Below are positions 42,916 to 57,040 of a DNA stretch of 64,000 nucleotides, piece after piece (the first letter of the stretch is position 1; each line of letters starts with the position of its first letter). The notes below the pieces were generated by a model that had not been told where the DNA came from, searched no databases, and saw nothing but the letters and a program-made list of their open reading frames with translations. Made by a program: the position numbers and the translations under genes. This stretch comes from Verrucomicrobiota bacterium (lineage in GTDB: Bacteria; Verrucomicrobiota; Verrucomicrobiia; Opitutales; Opitutaceae): positions 1 through 64,000 of the forward strand of contig JACTNC010000017.1 of NCBI GenBank assembly GCA_014584295.1, given 5' to 3'.

Positions 42916-43487
42916 GGGGCAGGAGGCGATTCCTTGAGGAGCGATTGGATTTCGTTCCTGAGTTCGAGTTCCGTCTTGCGACCGAAGTAGCCTGTGTGAA
43001 TGGCACGTACCCTGCCATCACGTGCAATGAGGTAAGCGGTAGGCATGGATTTCACTTGGACGGCCTTGACGAGCGACTTGGTGCTGTCGTGGGTGACGGG
43101 GAATGTGGGTTTGAGCTTTTCAACGAAAGCATTGTGGGCGGCAGGCTTATCATCGACACCCACGGCGATGATGACGAGTCCGGCCGCATGAAACTCGTCG
43201 TAAATTTTCGAATAGATCGGAAACGAGGCTTTGCAGGGCGCGCACCAGGATGCCCAGAAATCCAGAAGCACGACCTTGCCGTCCGTCGGCGGAAGGGTGT
43301 TTGGGGTGAGGTTGTAGTTGGAAAGGACGGGGCAAGGATCACCCACCTTGAGCCCAGAAGGGGCAGGAGATTCTGCCGCCGGGGCAACGGCAACCAAAAG
43401 TAAGCCGAACCCAGCGGAAGAGATAAGGGCGAACTTGCGTACGATTCGGGAGAATGCGAGCGGCTGAATGGAAATCAGGGATGGCAT
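42912..43487 (-). CDS. TlpA-like periplasmic thioredoxin
   Basis: A 191-aa protein with an N-terminal signal/anchor (FALISSAGFGLLLVAVAPAAE) and a thioredoxin fold of the TlpA/ResA type: VLLDFWASWCAPCKASFPIY with CxxC = CAPC, and the cis-Pro region VKSMPTAYLIARDG. It reduces disulfides or supports metal-protein maturation in the periplasm. Overlaps the DUF4266 gene start by 4 bp and begins 3 bp after the stop of the DUF3570 remnant, which is the usual company of this set. Confidence 0.9.
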   Translation of the reverse strand: MPSLISIQPLAFSRIVRKFALISSAGFGLLLVAVAPAAESPAPSGLKVGDPCPVLSNYNLTPNTLPPTDGKVVLLDFWASWCAPCKASFPIYSKIYDEFHAAGLVIIAVGVDDKPAAHNAFVEKLKPTFPVTHDSTKSLVKAVQVKSMPTAYLIARDGRVRAIHTGYFGRKTELELRNEIQSLLKESPPAP

Positions 43488-43490
43488 TGC

Positions 43491-43706
43491 CTAGAACAGT
43501 AGCTTTGCGCCCAGAGTAATGATTGATGCGGAAGGGTAGGCGCTGGGTGAGGTTAAATCGTCGCGACCATGCATGGCATAGTTTTCGAAGGCTGCGTCCA
43601 ATTGGAGGGAATCTTTCGGCATCCAAACAAGCTTGATGCCGAAAGCAGTGGTTCGCAATGCAGAGAGACGGTAGTCGGCGGAATAGTGTGGTGCGATGGG
43701 TTTCGT
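43491..43706 (-). pseudogene. C-terminal remnant of a DUF3570 outer-membrane protein
   Basis: The minus-strand frame ending at TAG 43491-43493 reads HYSADYRLSALRTTAFGIKL, then VWMPKDSLQLDAAFENYAMH, then a tail ending TLGAKLLF. This is the closing part of a DUF3570 beta-barrel, including the terminal aromatic residue. Upstream the frame meets a stop at 43707-43709 and there is no start codon; only about 70 of the several hundred expected residues remain. The stop lies 3 bp before the tlpA start, matching the usual DUF3570/TlpA/DUF4266 association. The rhomboid gene lies where the missing part should be. Confidence 0.7.
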
Positions 43707-43768
43707 TCACGTCCAACAACCGTTGGAGGCGCAATCATCCCAGGTATGGAAACGCGCCTGTTGGCCGA

Positions 43769-45253
43769 CTAGTTGCCTTTGGTAGAAAGCTGTTTCTGCG
43801 CGGTTTTTGACACCGCGTTCTCGGACGCGTCAAAGCGGATCAGGGCTGTTGGATCCTGGATGCGGAGGTCGGAAACCAGCCGTTCGTAGTTTGCGATCTT
43901 GGAGCGACAGACGTAGAGCATGGCGTTTCGCTCATCATCGGTCCTGTAGCCAGGTGTGAGCTTAAGGGCGTTCAATTTCTCGACGCTTTCCCTGTAGAAG
44001 GGCAGGGCAACCTGCTCGATCCAGTCGGCCAACTCGGTTGAATCTCCGCCTTTCTTGATTTTTTCTAAGTGCGCCGCCTGCTCCCGTCGGATTGTCACTT
44101 CCCTGCCGTGCATGGCCGCATCATAGGTGCGCTCGAGCGCGAGCCGGTCGCGAAAGCGGTAGTCATAGCGAGGGGAAAGCGCAACCGCCGCAGCGCTGAG
44201 CGCGATTGTTGCACCGAGTGCCAGCAGCATCCGGCCCCGCTGACGCAGGGAGCGGATTCCAGGATGCGGTGGCAGCGCCAGTATCCAGCCGAGTCCAAAT
44301 CCCGACACGAATCCGCCGATGTGCGCGGCATTGTCGATGCGTGGATGGATGAACCCGTAAAGCAGGTTGTAGCCGGCGAAGAAGAGGACGCTCTTCAGGA
44401 CGGGGCGAAGGACGAGCGAGGGCGTGGAGGCCTTTTCCTTGAGCATGAATCCGAGCAGCATGCCGTAGACACCGAACACGGCGCCGGAAGCGCCCGCGCT
44501 CCAGGTGCGGTCCTGGTTCCAGAGAAGTGACGAGAACCCCGAGAGGATTCCGCTCGCCATGTAGGCGAGGGCGAAGGGCAGGCGGCCGAGCAGACGTTCC
44601 ACCACGCGGCCGGCATCGAGGAGCGCCCACATGTTCAGGCCGAGATGCACGATACCGTAGTGGGCAAACATCGCGGTGATGAGCCGCCACCATTCGCCCT
44701 GTGTCGTCGCGGCCCCATTGTTTGCCGCGAATTCAATGTACGGCCGCATGCTGGCAACCTCGATCCACCCCGCACCGAAGAAGCCCATGACCACAAAGGC
44801 GAAGACATTGAGGGCGATCAGCATTGTGGTGACGCTTCGCCACGGGCTCGCCGCCTGCGGAAGTGCATCCAGGCTGGCGTGAAACCGTGAGAGTTCATTG
44901 AAGGCCTGATCTGTCTCTGCGGGAAGGGAATGGCAGATGGCGGTTGCGTCTTCTGCAGAATCGCACGTGAAACGAAGCGTGCGTCGGTTGCGAGGATTCG
45001 ACGCATCGCCGACATCGAACTCGATGATGCGGCCGCTGCCGCGGAGATTCCTGATCTCTGAAGAGGTAAGGATCCGCTTTGCGGGGCGGGAAATCAGTGC
45101 GTTGGTCCTGGCCCTGAGTTCAAGGATCGGCTCTGTAGGGAAAATCTCGACCACGCCGCGTCCGATCAATTCCGGGCTGCGGAAGCTGAAGAAGCTTCCG
45201 AAATCGACAGAGTAGGTGGATCGTGTCACGTGCCGTGGCCCGGTTTCAGTCAT
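43769..45253 (-). CDS. rhomboid family intramembrane serine protease with N- and C-terminal extensions
   Basis: A 494-aa membrane protein. Residues 1-135 form a soluble domain of unknown type. The rhomboid core covers about 140-335: first helix MLIALNVFAFVVMGFFGAGW, WWRLITAMFAHYGIVHLGLNMWAL (HxxxN-type motif), the catalytic Ser in WSAGASGAVFGVYGMLLG, and the catalytic His in IDNAAHIGGFVSGFGLGW. A further transmembrane segment (MLLALGATIALSAAAVAL) and a ~130-residue soluble C-terminal region rich in charged residues follow. It cleaves membrane proteins within the bilayer. Adjacent to the Smr gene (22 bp apart). Confidence 0.92.
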   Translation of the reverse strand: MTETGPRHVTRSTYSVDFGSFFSFRSPELIGRGVVEIFPTEPILELRARTNALISRPAKRILTSSEIRNLRGSGRIIEFDVGDASNPRNRRTLRFTCDSAEDATAICHSLPAETDQAFNELSRFHASLDALPQAASPWRSVTTMLIALNVFAFVVMGFFGAGWIEVASMRPYIEFAANNGAATTQGEWWRLITAMFAHYGIVHLGLNMWALLDAGRVVERLLGRLPFALAYMASGILSGFSSLLWNQDRTWSAGASGAVFGVYGMLLGFMLKEKASTPSLVLRPVLKSVLFFAGYNLLYGFIHPRIDNAAHIGGFVSGFGLGWILALPPHPGIRSLRQRGRMLLALGATIALSAAAVALSPRYDYRFRDRLALERTYDAAMHGREVTIRREQAAHLEKIKKGGDSTELADWIEQVALPFYRESVEKLNALKLTPGYRTDDERNAMLYVCRSKIANYERLVSDLRIQDPTALIRFDASENAVSKTAQKQLSTKGN

Positions 45254-45275
45254 GAAGTCTGGATCATGCCCGTTC

Positions 45276-45572
45276 CTAACCCGGTGGCAACAGGCTCACC
45301 ATGGTCGCGCCCCACGAGCCGCTGGATTCATCGCCCAAACGATACGAATGCACGTGGCGTGATTTTTGCAGGAGGGTGTGCACGGTGGTGCGCAGGGTGC
45401 CGGTTCCCTTCCCATGAATGATGCGCACAGACAGGATATTTCGCGCCCTGCATGCATCAAGGTAGGCCGGAATCAACTCGCCTAGATCGCACGGCTGAAA
45501 GGTGTGCAGGTCCAGTTCCCCCGTGATGGGGAGCGGGACGGGCGCATCGGGGGACTCTGGCTCGGTGGGCAT
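45276..45572 (-). CDS. Smr-domain protein
   Basis: A 98-aa protein that is almost wholly one Smr domain: GELDLHTFQPCDLGELIPAYLDACR, SVRIIHGKGTGTLRTTVHTLL, and YRLGDESSGSWGATMVSL. The DLH and HGKGTG motifs are those of Smr nucleases and nicking domains, related to the MutS2 C-terminus. I chose the ATG at 45572 because the longer version (45668) would run into the gyrA coding end. It lies just downstream of gyrA in the same direction. Likely a nucleic-acid endonuclease or ribosome-associated factor; role unproven. Confidence 0.85.
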   Translation of the reverse strand: MPTEPESPDAPVPLPITGELDLHTFQPCDLGELIPAYLDACRARNILSVRIIHGKGTGTLRTTVHTLLQKSRHVHSYRLGDESSGSWGATMVSLLPPG

Positions 45573-45618
45573 GAATCCGCGGAGGCAGTGATGGGCAGAG
45601 AGTTTTGCCAGGGCTGGG

Positions 45619-48135
<2,517 letters not shown>

Positions 48136-48241
48136 GAAGAATGGAAAAGGAGTTTAACGCATTGAGGCGGGGACGCGGCGGGCGGATGCGAGTGTGGATT
48201 TGGCTTCGCGTCTCCGTGTCTTCGCGCTTCAGCGCTTGGAC

Positions 48242-51368
<3,127 letters not shown>

Positions 51369-51412
51369 TTGATGAGCAAACACCTGATAACTTTCAGCAG
51401 CGCGATTTTGCC

Positions 51413-52123
51413 ATGACGCCCGTCCTTGAGAAACTGCTGATCCTCCAAGGGAGGGATCGTCGACGGCTGGATTTGGAGAAGGAATTGAAGTCGGTTCCGA
51501 CGGATATTGAGGCGATTGAGCGAAAGATCCAGGCCGAGCGCTCCGCGATTGAGGCCGCCAAGCTCGATTGGCAAAAGCTCGAATCCCGCCGGAAGGACCT
51601 CGAAAACGAAATTGCCTTGGCGGAGCAGAAGCTGGGCAAATATCGCACCCAGCAGATGGAGGTGCGCAAGAACGACGAATTTCGGGCATTGGGGCACGAG
51701 ATCGAGTTGGTCGAGGGGCAAATCGGCGCACTTGAGGAGACCGAACTGAACGTCCTTTACGAGATCGAGGCTGCGAAAGCCAAGTTTGCGGCTGCGGAGA
51801 AGGAGATGAAAAACAATATCTCCGGATACGAGGCACGCATTCGGTCCCACCGGGATCGCGAGGCTGTTCTAACCGCTGAGCTGGAAGCCGCTCGCGGGGA
51901 GGTCACTCAGGCGCGCACCCCGTTGGGAGAGACCCTGTTGCGGTTGTACGATCGGATCGCGGCGAGGCACATGCCGGTTTGTGTTCCGGTGTCCGGTGGA
52001 AAATGCGGCGGTTGTCACCTCAAGGTTTCATCGGAAGTCGAATCCGCAGTTCGCCTCAAGGCCGACCCCAATGGTCAGATGCCGATGTGCGACCAGTGTG
52101 GACGGATCGTCTACGTGGAGTAG
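51413..52123 (+). CDS. coiled-coil C4 zinc-ribbon protein (CT398-like)
   Basis: A 236-aa protein. Residues about 5-170 form a long antiparallel coiled coil (RRRLDLEKELKSVPTDIEAI, QQMEVRKNDEFRALGHEIEL). Residues about 195-235 form a C4 zinc ribbon (GGKCGGCHLKVSS and MPMCDQCGRIVYVE). The family is widespread; the chlamydial member CT398 has been linked to sigma-54 and flagellar components, but a general role is unknown. It lies between the Rrf2 gene and the RNase P RNA gene. Confidence 0.88.
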   Translation: MTPVLEKLLILQGRDRRRLDLEKELKSVPTDIEAIERKIQAERSAIEAAKLDWQKLESRRKDLENEIALAEQKLGKYRTQQMEVRKNDEFRALGHEIELVEGQIGALEETELNVLYEIEAAKAKFAAAEKEMKNNISGYEARIRSHRDREAVLTAELEAARGEVTQARTPLGETLLRLYDRIAARHMPVCVPVSGGKCGGCHLKVSSEVESAVRLKADPNGQMPMCDQCGRIVYVE

Positions 52124-52225
52124 GGTCGGCCAAGGGGATGGCTGATTTTCCCGGGTAGCCGTGGCTTGCCTTTCGTGCGACACGGAATCATGTCTGCTTT
52201 TCCGCGGTTGGCGGATCGAACGCGG

Positions 52226-52674
52226 TTTTGGTTTTGGGGCCTAGTCGTCGCTCCAGGTTCTTTGATCCCATGCGGGCGGGTAATGCCGCCTGCTGACATG
52301 CAGTCCTGGAGAGGAAAGTCCGGACACCGCAGGGCACGATGCCGCACGAGCGTAACCGCAAGTGCGGGCGTCACGTTTCAAGGCGTGGCGACGGAAAGTG
52401 TCACAGAAACTCAAACCGCCTGACGGGAGCTTCGGCTCCGGTCGGGCAAGGGTGAAAAGGTGGGGTAAGAGCCCACCGCGCCGACAGCGATGAAGGCGGC
52501 ACGAAAAACCCCATCGGGTGCAAGGCAAAATAGGCAACTGGGCGGCCCGTCCGATAGTTGCGGGTATGCCGCACTTCGCGAAAGCGGAGCGCCGGCGCAA
52601 GCTGGCGAGAGAAATGGCGACTGAAGCGCCGAGAGGCGTGGAACAGAATCCGGCTTACCGGCCCCAAAACCAAA
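52226..52674 (+). ncRNA. rnpB: RNase P RNA, bacterial type A
   Basis: The universally conserved GAGGAAAGTCCGGAC is at about 52309-52323. Other core pieces are visible: GAAAGTGTCACAGAAA, GGGTGAAAAGGTGGGGTAAG, AACCCCATC..GGTGCAAGG and the closing GAACAGAATCCGGCTTA. The ends pair as P1: GGTTTTGGGGC (52230-52240) with GCCCCAAAACC (52661-52671). This RNA cleaves 5' leaders from pre-tRNA. The exact ends are estimated from P1. rpsT follows 66 bp later. Confidence 0.95.
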
Positions 52675-52740
52675 CCCATTTCCCCCTTGACTCCTGAGGC
52701 TTGGTCTGGGTTTTTGGCCGGCTATCAATCTCACTCAGCT

Positions 52741-53022
52741 ATGGCCAATACCAAATCCGCCATCAAGGCCGCCCGTAAATCCGCCCGCTTCACCACCCGC
52801 AACCGTGCGGTTCAGACCCGTTTGAAGACGCTTCACAAGAAGTTTGAGCAGGCTGTGGCCAAGGGTGACCTTGATGGGATCAAGGCGGCCGGCAGTCTCT
52901 ATGCTTCAGCGATGGATCGTGCGACCAAGTCCGGAGTCGTGCACCGCAATGCCGCGGCACGTGCAAAGAGCCACATCGCGAAGCACTCCCGCCCGAAAGC
53001 GGCCGCTGCGACAGCAAGCTGA
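52741..53022 (+). CDS. rpsT: 30S ribosomal protein S20
   Basis: A 93-aa basic, helical protein with the S20 text: MANTKSAIKAARKSARFTTR, NRAVQTRLKTLHKKFEQAV, KGVVHRNAAARAKSHIAK-type ending (SGVVHRNAAARAKSHIAKH). Binds 16S rRNA early in 30S assembly. Length is normal with an Ala/Lys-rich tail. A strong terminator lies 25 bp downstream. Confidence 0.97.
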   Translation: MANTKSAIKAARKSARFTTRNRAVQTRLKTLHKKFEQAVAKGDLDGIKAAGSLYASAMDRATKSGVVHRNAAARAKSHIAKHSRPKAAAATAS

Positions 53023-53047
53023 GGCGATTCCCGGTTTTTCAGAATAG

Positions 53048-53080
53048 AGCCCCGTGCCAAAAGAAGGCGCGGGGCTTTTT
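53048..53080 (+). terminator. intrinsic terminator after rpsT
   Basis: AGCCCCGTGCC and GGCGCGGGGCT form an 11-bp stem (one G-T) around AAAAGAA, followed by TTTTT. Also positioned to stop the convergent gene at 53151-54068. Confidence 0.9.
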
Positions 53081-53150
53081 CGTGTGCGGGTCAGCGTTCA
53101 ACGTTTGCCGCTTGTTGGGGTATTATGGGATGACCCTTTCCAAGAAAAGA

Positions 53151-54068
53151 TTAGAGGTTGGCACCGTGTTCATTCCTTACCAACAGGCGCTGGCACAACT
53201 CCATAAGGCGGGTGCGCAGGGCGTCGGCGCGGAGGGAGAATTGGCGCTGGAATTGCTCGAATTCGCTGCGGCCGGCGGGGGTTTCTATCGGAATCGGATC
53301 GAAATGGAGCGAGCGTAGGTCGTAGGGGCTAGCCCGCATGTCGACTTCCCGGATCTCGCGCGCGAGTTCAAAGCAGTCTGCGAGCAGATCGGAAGGCGTG
53401 TACGGCGCCAGCTTGAAGGCCCATTTGTAGAGGTCCATGTTCGCGTGCAGGCAGCCGCGCTGCTCTAGGGCCGGCACGGATTCCCGTGAGGGCTGGTTCC
53501 GATTCAGCGGGACGGCGGGTGCGGTGAAGAATCGGAAGGCATCGAAATGGGTGCAGGAAAGGCTGCCGCGTTCGACCACCGCGGCAATGCCATCGGCGTC
53601 GAACCGAAGCGGCCACGCATTGTGGCGGATTTCCTGCGGAGATTGACGGTACACCATCGCCCATTCGTGCAGACCGTGACATCCGAAGAAAGCCGGTCGC
53701 GCCTTCATCGCGGTGAGCAGGTCGAGCAGCCATTGGACGAAAATCCGGCGCTTGTCCGGAAGGCGGGAAAGATCGAGCTGAACTCCCTCGTCGGTTTCCC
53801 GGTACTCGGGCCAGCGCAGAAACTCGCGCGCCGATTCGCCCTCGAGGAGCACATCCGGACCGGGATGCCACTGCCTGAGCCAGGCGGGCCGGAACGCGTA
53901 GTAGCTGAAGAGGAAATCCCAAACCGGATGTTTTTCCCCCCGAGTGGCACGTTCCTGATGCGGATCGAGCCACTGCCGCATGCGTTCGACATGAGCCTGC
54001 TGACGCCCGCGCCACTCGACAGCGGAGAGACGGGTGATAGCGACGTTGCTGTTTGACGGGGCAACCAT
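53151..54068 (-). CDS. conserved protein, annotated in relatives as '3-methyladenine DNA glycosylase'
   Basis: A 305-aa cytosolic protein from the ATG at 54068 (MVAPSNSNVAITRLSAVEWR). Conserved text includes EKHPVWDFLFSYYAFRPAWLRQWHPG, FFGCHGLHEWAMVYR, RHNAWPLRF, THFDAFRFFTAPA, GCLHANMDLYKWAFKLAPY, and LHFDPIPIETPAGRSEFE. I recall relatives labelled 3-methyladenine DNA glycosylase, but I see neither the HhH-GPD motif nor the AAG fold's text, so that label may be inherited in error. Several conserved His/Asp (GCHGLHEW, HANMDLY) look catalytic or metal-binding. The longer start at 54158 overlaps the YhbY gene. Confidence 0.75.
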   Translation of the reverse strand: MVAPSNSNVAITRLSAVEWRGRQQAHVERMRQWLDPHQERATRGEKHPVWDFLFSYYAFRPAWLRQWHPGPDVLLEGESAREFLRWPEYRETDEGVQLDLSRLPDKRRIFVQWLLDLLTAMKARPAFFGCHGLHEWAMVYRQSPQEIRHNAWPLRFDADGIAAVVERGSLSCTHFDAFRFFTAPAVPLNRNQPSRESVPALEQRGCLHANMDLYKWAFKLAPYTPSDLLADCFELAREIREVDMRASPYDLRSLHFDPIPIETPAGRSEFEQFQRQFSLRADALRTRLMELCQRLLVRNEHGANL

Positions 54069-54094
54069 TCCGGTGCGCCAAGAGAGGTGTCGCC

Positions 54095-54382
54095 TCAGGA
54101 ACCGGGTGTTTCGCCCGGGCGATAGAAAAGCGCGGTCGCGCCGACGGCTCCGACGCATGCACTCTCACTCGCAAGCGCAAGAGCTGCTGTGAGCGTGGCG
54201 CGTTCATGTCGATCCGCCGCAGTGAAGCGCACCTTGACCAACGCGTGTGCGGCGAGCAGGTCGCGAAGGGATTGAACGACGGCCTCGGACGCACCCTCGC
54301 GCCCGATTTTCAGGGAGGGTTCGAGGGTTTGGCCGCGGCCGCGAAGCCGGCTTTTTTCGGCGCCCGTGAGTGTGGGTATCAT
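54095..54382 (-). CDS. yhbY: YhbY/CRS1 (CRM-domain) RNA-binding protein
   Basis: A 95-aa single CRM-domain protein. LTGAEKSRLRGRGQTLEPSL, IGREGASEAVVQSLRDLLA (GxxG-like RNA-binding loop region) and ALVKVRFTA match the family. It associates with pre-50S ribosomal particles. The usual GALIV..G closing motif appears as CVGAVGATALFYRPG. Same direction as and 26 bp before the 53151-54068 gene. Confidence 0.9.
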   Translation of the reverse strand: MIPTLTGAEKSRLRGRGQTLEPSLKIGREGASEAVVQSLRDLLAAHALVKVRFTAADRHERATLTAALALASESACVGAVGATALFYRPGETPGS

Positions 54383-54414
54383 CCTTGAAATGGCTGCGGA
54401 CCGCAGGGGATCCT

Positions 54415-54951
54415 TTATTGGAAATCGATCAGTTCGACGTGAAAGATGAGGCCTGCCTTCGGAGGAATCATCTTGCCCTGGCCCCGTTCGCCGTAAGCCA
54501 GCCAGTAGGGGATTGCGAGGGTCCTTTTTTCACCGCGGTGCATCGTCTGGATGGCCTCGTCCCAACCCGCGATGACGCGTCCCACCCCGATTTGCACCCT
54601 CAGCGGCCCCTGGCCGCGATCATAACTGCTGTCGAATTTGGTGCCGTCAAACAGCCGACCCTCGTAGTGCACGGTGACCCACTGACCCTTCTTCGGGGTG
54701 GCGTCGCCCGTCCCCGGATCGCGGATGATGTAGCGCATGCCTGACTTGGTTTCATGGGCGCTTGCGAAATCCCGCGCGAGGACGGCTGCCTCATCATGGC
54801 TCCACTGTGGGTGTTTTGCCGCGAGCGCCTCCCGCATCGCGCTGTTGATGGGAGTTCCGGGGTCGTCGCGCTGCAGCCAGCCTTGGCGGACAACGATCGC
54901 GATGCTCGCGAGGATCAGACCGAGACCGGCCAGGACAATGACATTGCGCAT
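54415..54951 (-). CDS. FKBP-type peptidyl-prolyl isomerase, membrane-anchored or secreted
   Basis: A 178-aa protein. N-terminal hydrophobic segment NVIVLAGLGLILASIAIVV (anchor or signal), then a short helical linker, and one FKBP domain at about 70-178: KSGMRYIIRDPGTGDATPKKGQWVTVHYEGRLFDGTKFDSSYDRG seen as VTVHYEGRLFDGTKFDSSYD, VIAGWDEAIQTMHRGEKRTLAIP, and AYGERGQGKMIPPKAGLIFHVELIDF. All aromatic pocket residues (Y, F, D, W, Y, F) are present. Assists folding of exported proteins. Confidence 0.92.
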   Translation of the reverse strand: MRNVIVLAGLGLILASIAIVVRQGWLQRDDPGTPINSAMREALAAKHPQWSHDEAAVLARDFASAHETKSGMRYIIRDPGTGDATPKKGQWVTVHYEGRLFDGTKFDSSYDRGQGPLRVQIGVGRVIAGWDEAIQTMHRGEKRTLAIPYWLAYGERGQGKMIPPKAGLIFHVELIDFQ

Positions 54952-55226
54952 GGAGAAAGGAGTTGAAAGGAACCAGTCTGAGCCGGCGACCGGTAAAGTG
55001 CAAATCCGGGATTATGGACCCGAAACGCATTGGATTTCGCGCCAATCCGTTCACTGGAAAACGCATGTCACCACTTGAATTGAGTTTCCACCGCCGGATT
55101 CATGGTCCTCTTGGAAGAGCAGCAATCCCCACGTTTGACTTCACCTGTCACTTGACGCGCCTTGAATGGGATGAGGCAAGTCCGCGCGTCATGCGGGCAG
55201 CCTGCCAGACAGGGGATTGAAACTCG

Positions 55227-56222
55227 ATGCCAGATCTCCCTCATTTTCTCGTCATTGGATGCGGTTCAATTGGTGAACGGCATGTGCGCACTTTCCTCGC
55301 AACCGGGCGGTGCAAGATCACGGCATGCGACAACTCCGCTGCCATTGCTGAACGCATGGCAGCGCGCTACGGAGTTGAAACCGCTTCCGATTGGGAGAGT
55401 TGCCTCACGAGGCCCGGATTGACGGGCGTCGTGATCGCGACACCTGCCCCCTTGCACATTGGCATGGCGATGCGTGCCCTCAGCGCGGGACTCCATGTGC
55501 TGATTGAAAAACCGCTGTCCATCGACCTGAGTGATTGTGACGCACTTCTCCGGAAGCGGGATGGAAGCGGGAAATTTGTTGGGGTCGCCTATATCCATCA
55601 TTTTCAGCCTGCCTTGGTGCAGGCACGCGACTTCCTTCATGCAGGGAGCTTTGGTCCGTTGAAACACATTGTGGTGAATACGGGTCACCACTTTCCCACA
55701 GCCCGGCCGGCCTATCGCACGATCTATTATCGTGATCATGCGCAGGGGGGAGGAGCGATTCAGGATGCACTCACGCACATGGGCAATGCGGTTGAGTGGG
55801 TGGCCGGACCTGCAACGCGCGTTAGTTGCGATGCGAGTCATCAGGTGCTGGAAGGTGTCAGCGTTGAGGACACTGTAAATGTTGCTGCACGCCATGGAGA
55901 CGTGCTTGTCAGCTATTCCTTGAATCAATTTCAGAGCTTCAATGAAACCCGTCTTGATTTTCATGCCCTTCGCGGATCGGTGCGCGTCGAATTGCATGCC
56001 CAGCGTTGGGGCTCGTGTGCGCTTGGAGCCGATGCATGGACCTGGCATTCCTGCCCGATTGCCGATCGGGATCAACTGTTCGTCTCGCAGGCATATGCGT
56101 TTCTCGATGCGTGTGAGGGCAGGCCCAATGCCCTTTGCACGCTGGAAGAAGGAATCCAGACTCTTCGTTTCAACCTTGCGGCGCTGAAGTCGTGCCGCGA
56201 TCAGCAGCCAGTCACTCCATGA
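55227..56222 (+). CDS. Gfo/Idh/MocA-family oxidoreductase
   Basis: A 331-aa NAD(P)-dependent dehydrogenase. Rossmann fold LVIGCGSIGERHVRTF at residues 8-23, substrate-binding EKPLSIDLSDC, and GVAYIHHFQPAL. The C-terminal alpha/beta domain has GGGAIQDALTHMGNAVEWV, where the conserved catalytic-type D..H pair lies (DALTH). Acts on sugars, inositols or amino-sugars; exact substrate unknown. First of five co-directional redox genes; its stop overlaps the following SDR start as ATGA. Confidence 0.9.
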   Translation: MPDLPHFLVIGCGSIGERHVRTFLATGRCKITACDNSAAIAERMAARYGVETASDWESCLTRPGLTGVVIATPAPLHIGMAMRALSAGLHVLIEKPLSIDLSDCDALLRKRDGSGKFVGVAYIHHFQPALVQARDFLHAGSFGPLKHIVVNTGHHFPTARPAYRTIYYRDHAQGGGAIQDALTHMGNAVEWVAGPATRVSCDASHQVLEGVSVEDTVNVAARHGDVLVSYSLNQFQSFNETRLDFHALRGSVRVELHAQRWGSCALGADAWTWHSCPIADRDQLFVSQAYAFLDACEGRPNALCTLEEGIQTLRFNLAALKSCRDQQPVTP

Positions 56223-56998
56223 GCCATTCAGAAAACGGTTTCAATCTCAAGGACCGGATCGTTATCCTGACCGGTGGCGCAGGCCTGTACGGAAGAGGGC
56301 TGGCACGGCAAGTTGCCTCGGCCGGCGCGACGCTCATCCTGGCTTCCCGGAATATGGCAGCCCTTCAGGCGGTTGCCGATGAGGAGAACGCCGCCGGACA
56401 TCACGTGCACGCCTTCCCGCTTGACCAGGGGGACGAGCATTCCGTGCTGGCACTTCGGGACAATGTCCTTTCCAAGTTCGGGCGCATCGACGGTCTGGTC
56501 AACAATGCCGTGGCGCGGCCCATGAAGACTCCGGATGCCCCTCTCTCCGACTGGGAGGAATCGATGAAGACGAATGCCACGGGCCTGTTCGCGATCACGC
56601 GCGCCGTCGGCGATGTGATGGCAGCGCGTGGTGCTGGCAGCATCGTCAATATCGGTTCCATCCAGGGCATGGTCGGCCCGGATTACACCCTGTACGAAGG
56701 GCTCGGCATGAACGCCATCCCGGACTACTTTTTTCATAAGGCCGGCATGGTGAATCTCACCCGCTTTTTTGCCGCTCGCTATGGCCCTCGCGGCGTTCGC
56801 GTGAATTGCCTCTCGCCCGGTGGATTTCTCAGCGGACAGCCGGCCGAATTCATCAAGCGCTACGTGCGTGAGACCTACCTGCAACGCATGGCCGACGATC
56901 AAGATCTCGGAGGGCCGGTTGTATTTTTCCTGAGTGATGCCTCACGCTACGTGACGGGGACCAATCTGCCCGTCGACGGCGGTTACACGGCACATTAG
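56219..56998 (+). CDS. short-chain dehydrogenase/reductase (SDR), first of two
   Basis: A 259-aa classical SDR from the ATG at 56219, overlapping the upstream stop by 4 bp. Cofactor loop TGGAGLYGRGLA, NNAVARP (NNAG-like), catalytic Ser in IVNIGSIQGMVGPDY and YxxxK as YFFHK. C-terminal PGGFLSGQP and TGTNLPVDGGYTAH are typical. NADH or NADPH preference cannot be settled. Works on a secondary alcohol or ketone, probably of a sugar derivative given its neighbours. Confidence 0.9.
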   Translation: MSHSENGFNLKDRIVILTGGAGLYGRGLARQVASAGATLILASRNMAALQAVADEENAAGHHVHAFPLDQGDEHSVLALRDNVLSKFGRIDGLVNNAVARPMKTPDAPLSDWEESMKTNATGLFAITRAVGDVMAARGAGSIVNIGSIQGMVGPDYTLYEGLGMNAIPDYFFHKAGMVNLTRFFAARYGPRGVRVNCLSPGGFLSGQPAEFIKRYVRETYLQRMADDQDLGGPVVFFLSDASRYVTGTNLPVDGGYTAH

Positions 56999-57040
56999 AC
57001 GGTGATTGATTGTTCAAGTAGAAAGCAGATTCCACACATC

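Noticed and set aside
42663-43403. 246-codon plus-strand open frame over the DUF4266 and TlpA genes
   Set aside because: Antisense to two genes with clear lipobox and CAPC motifs; no family text.
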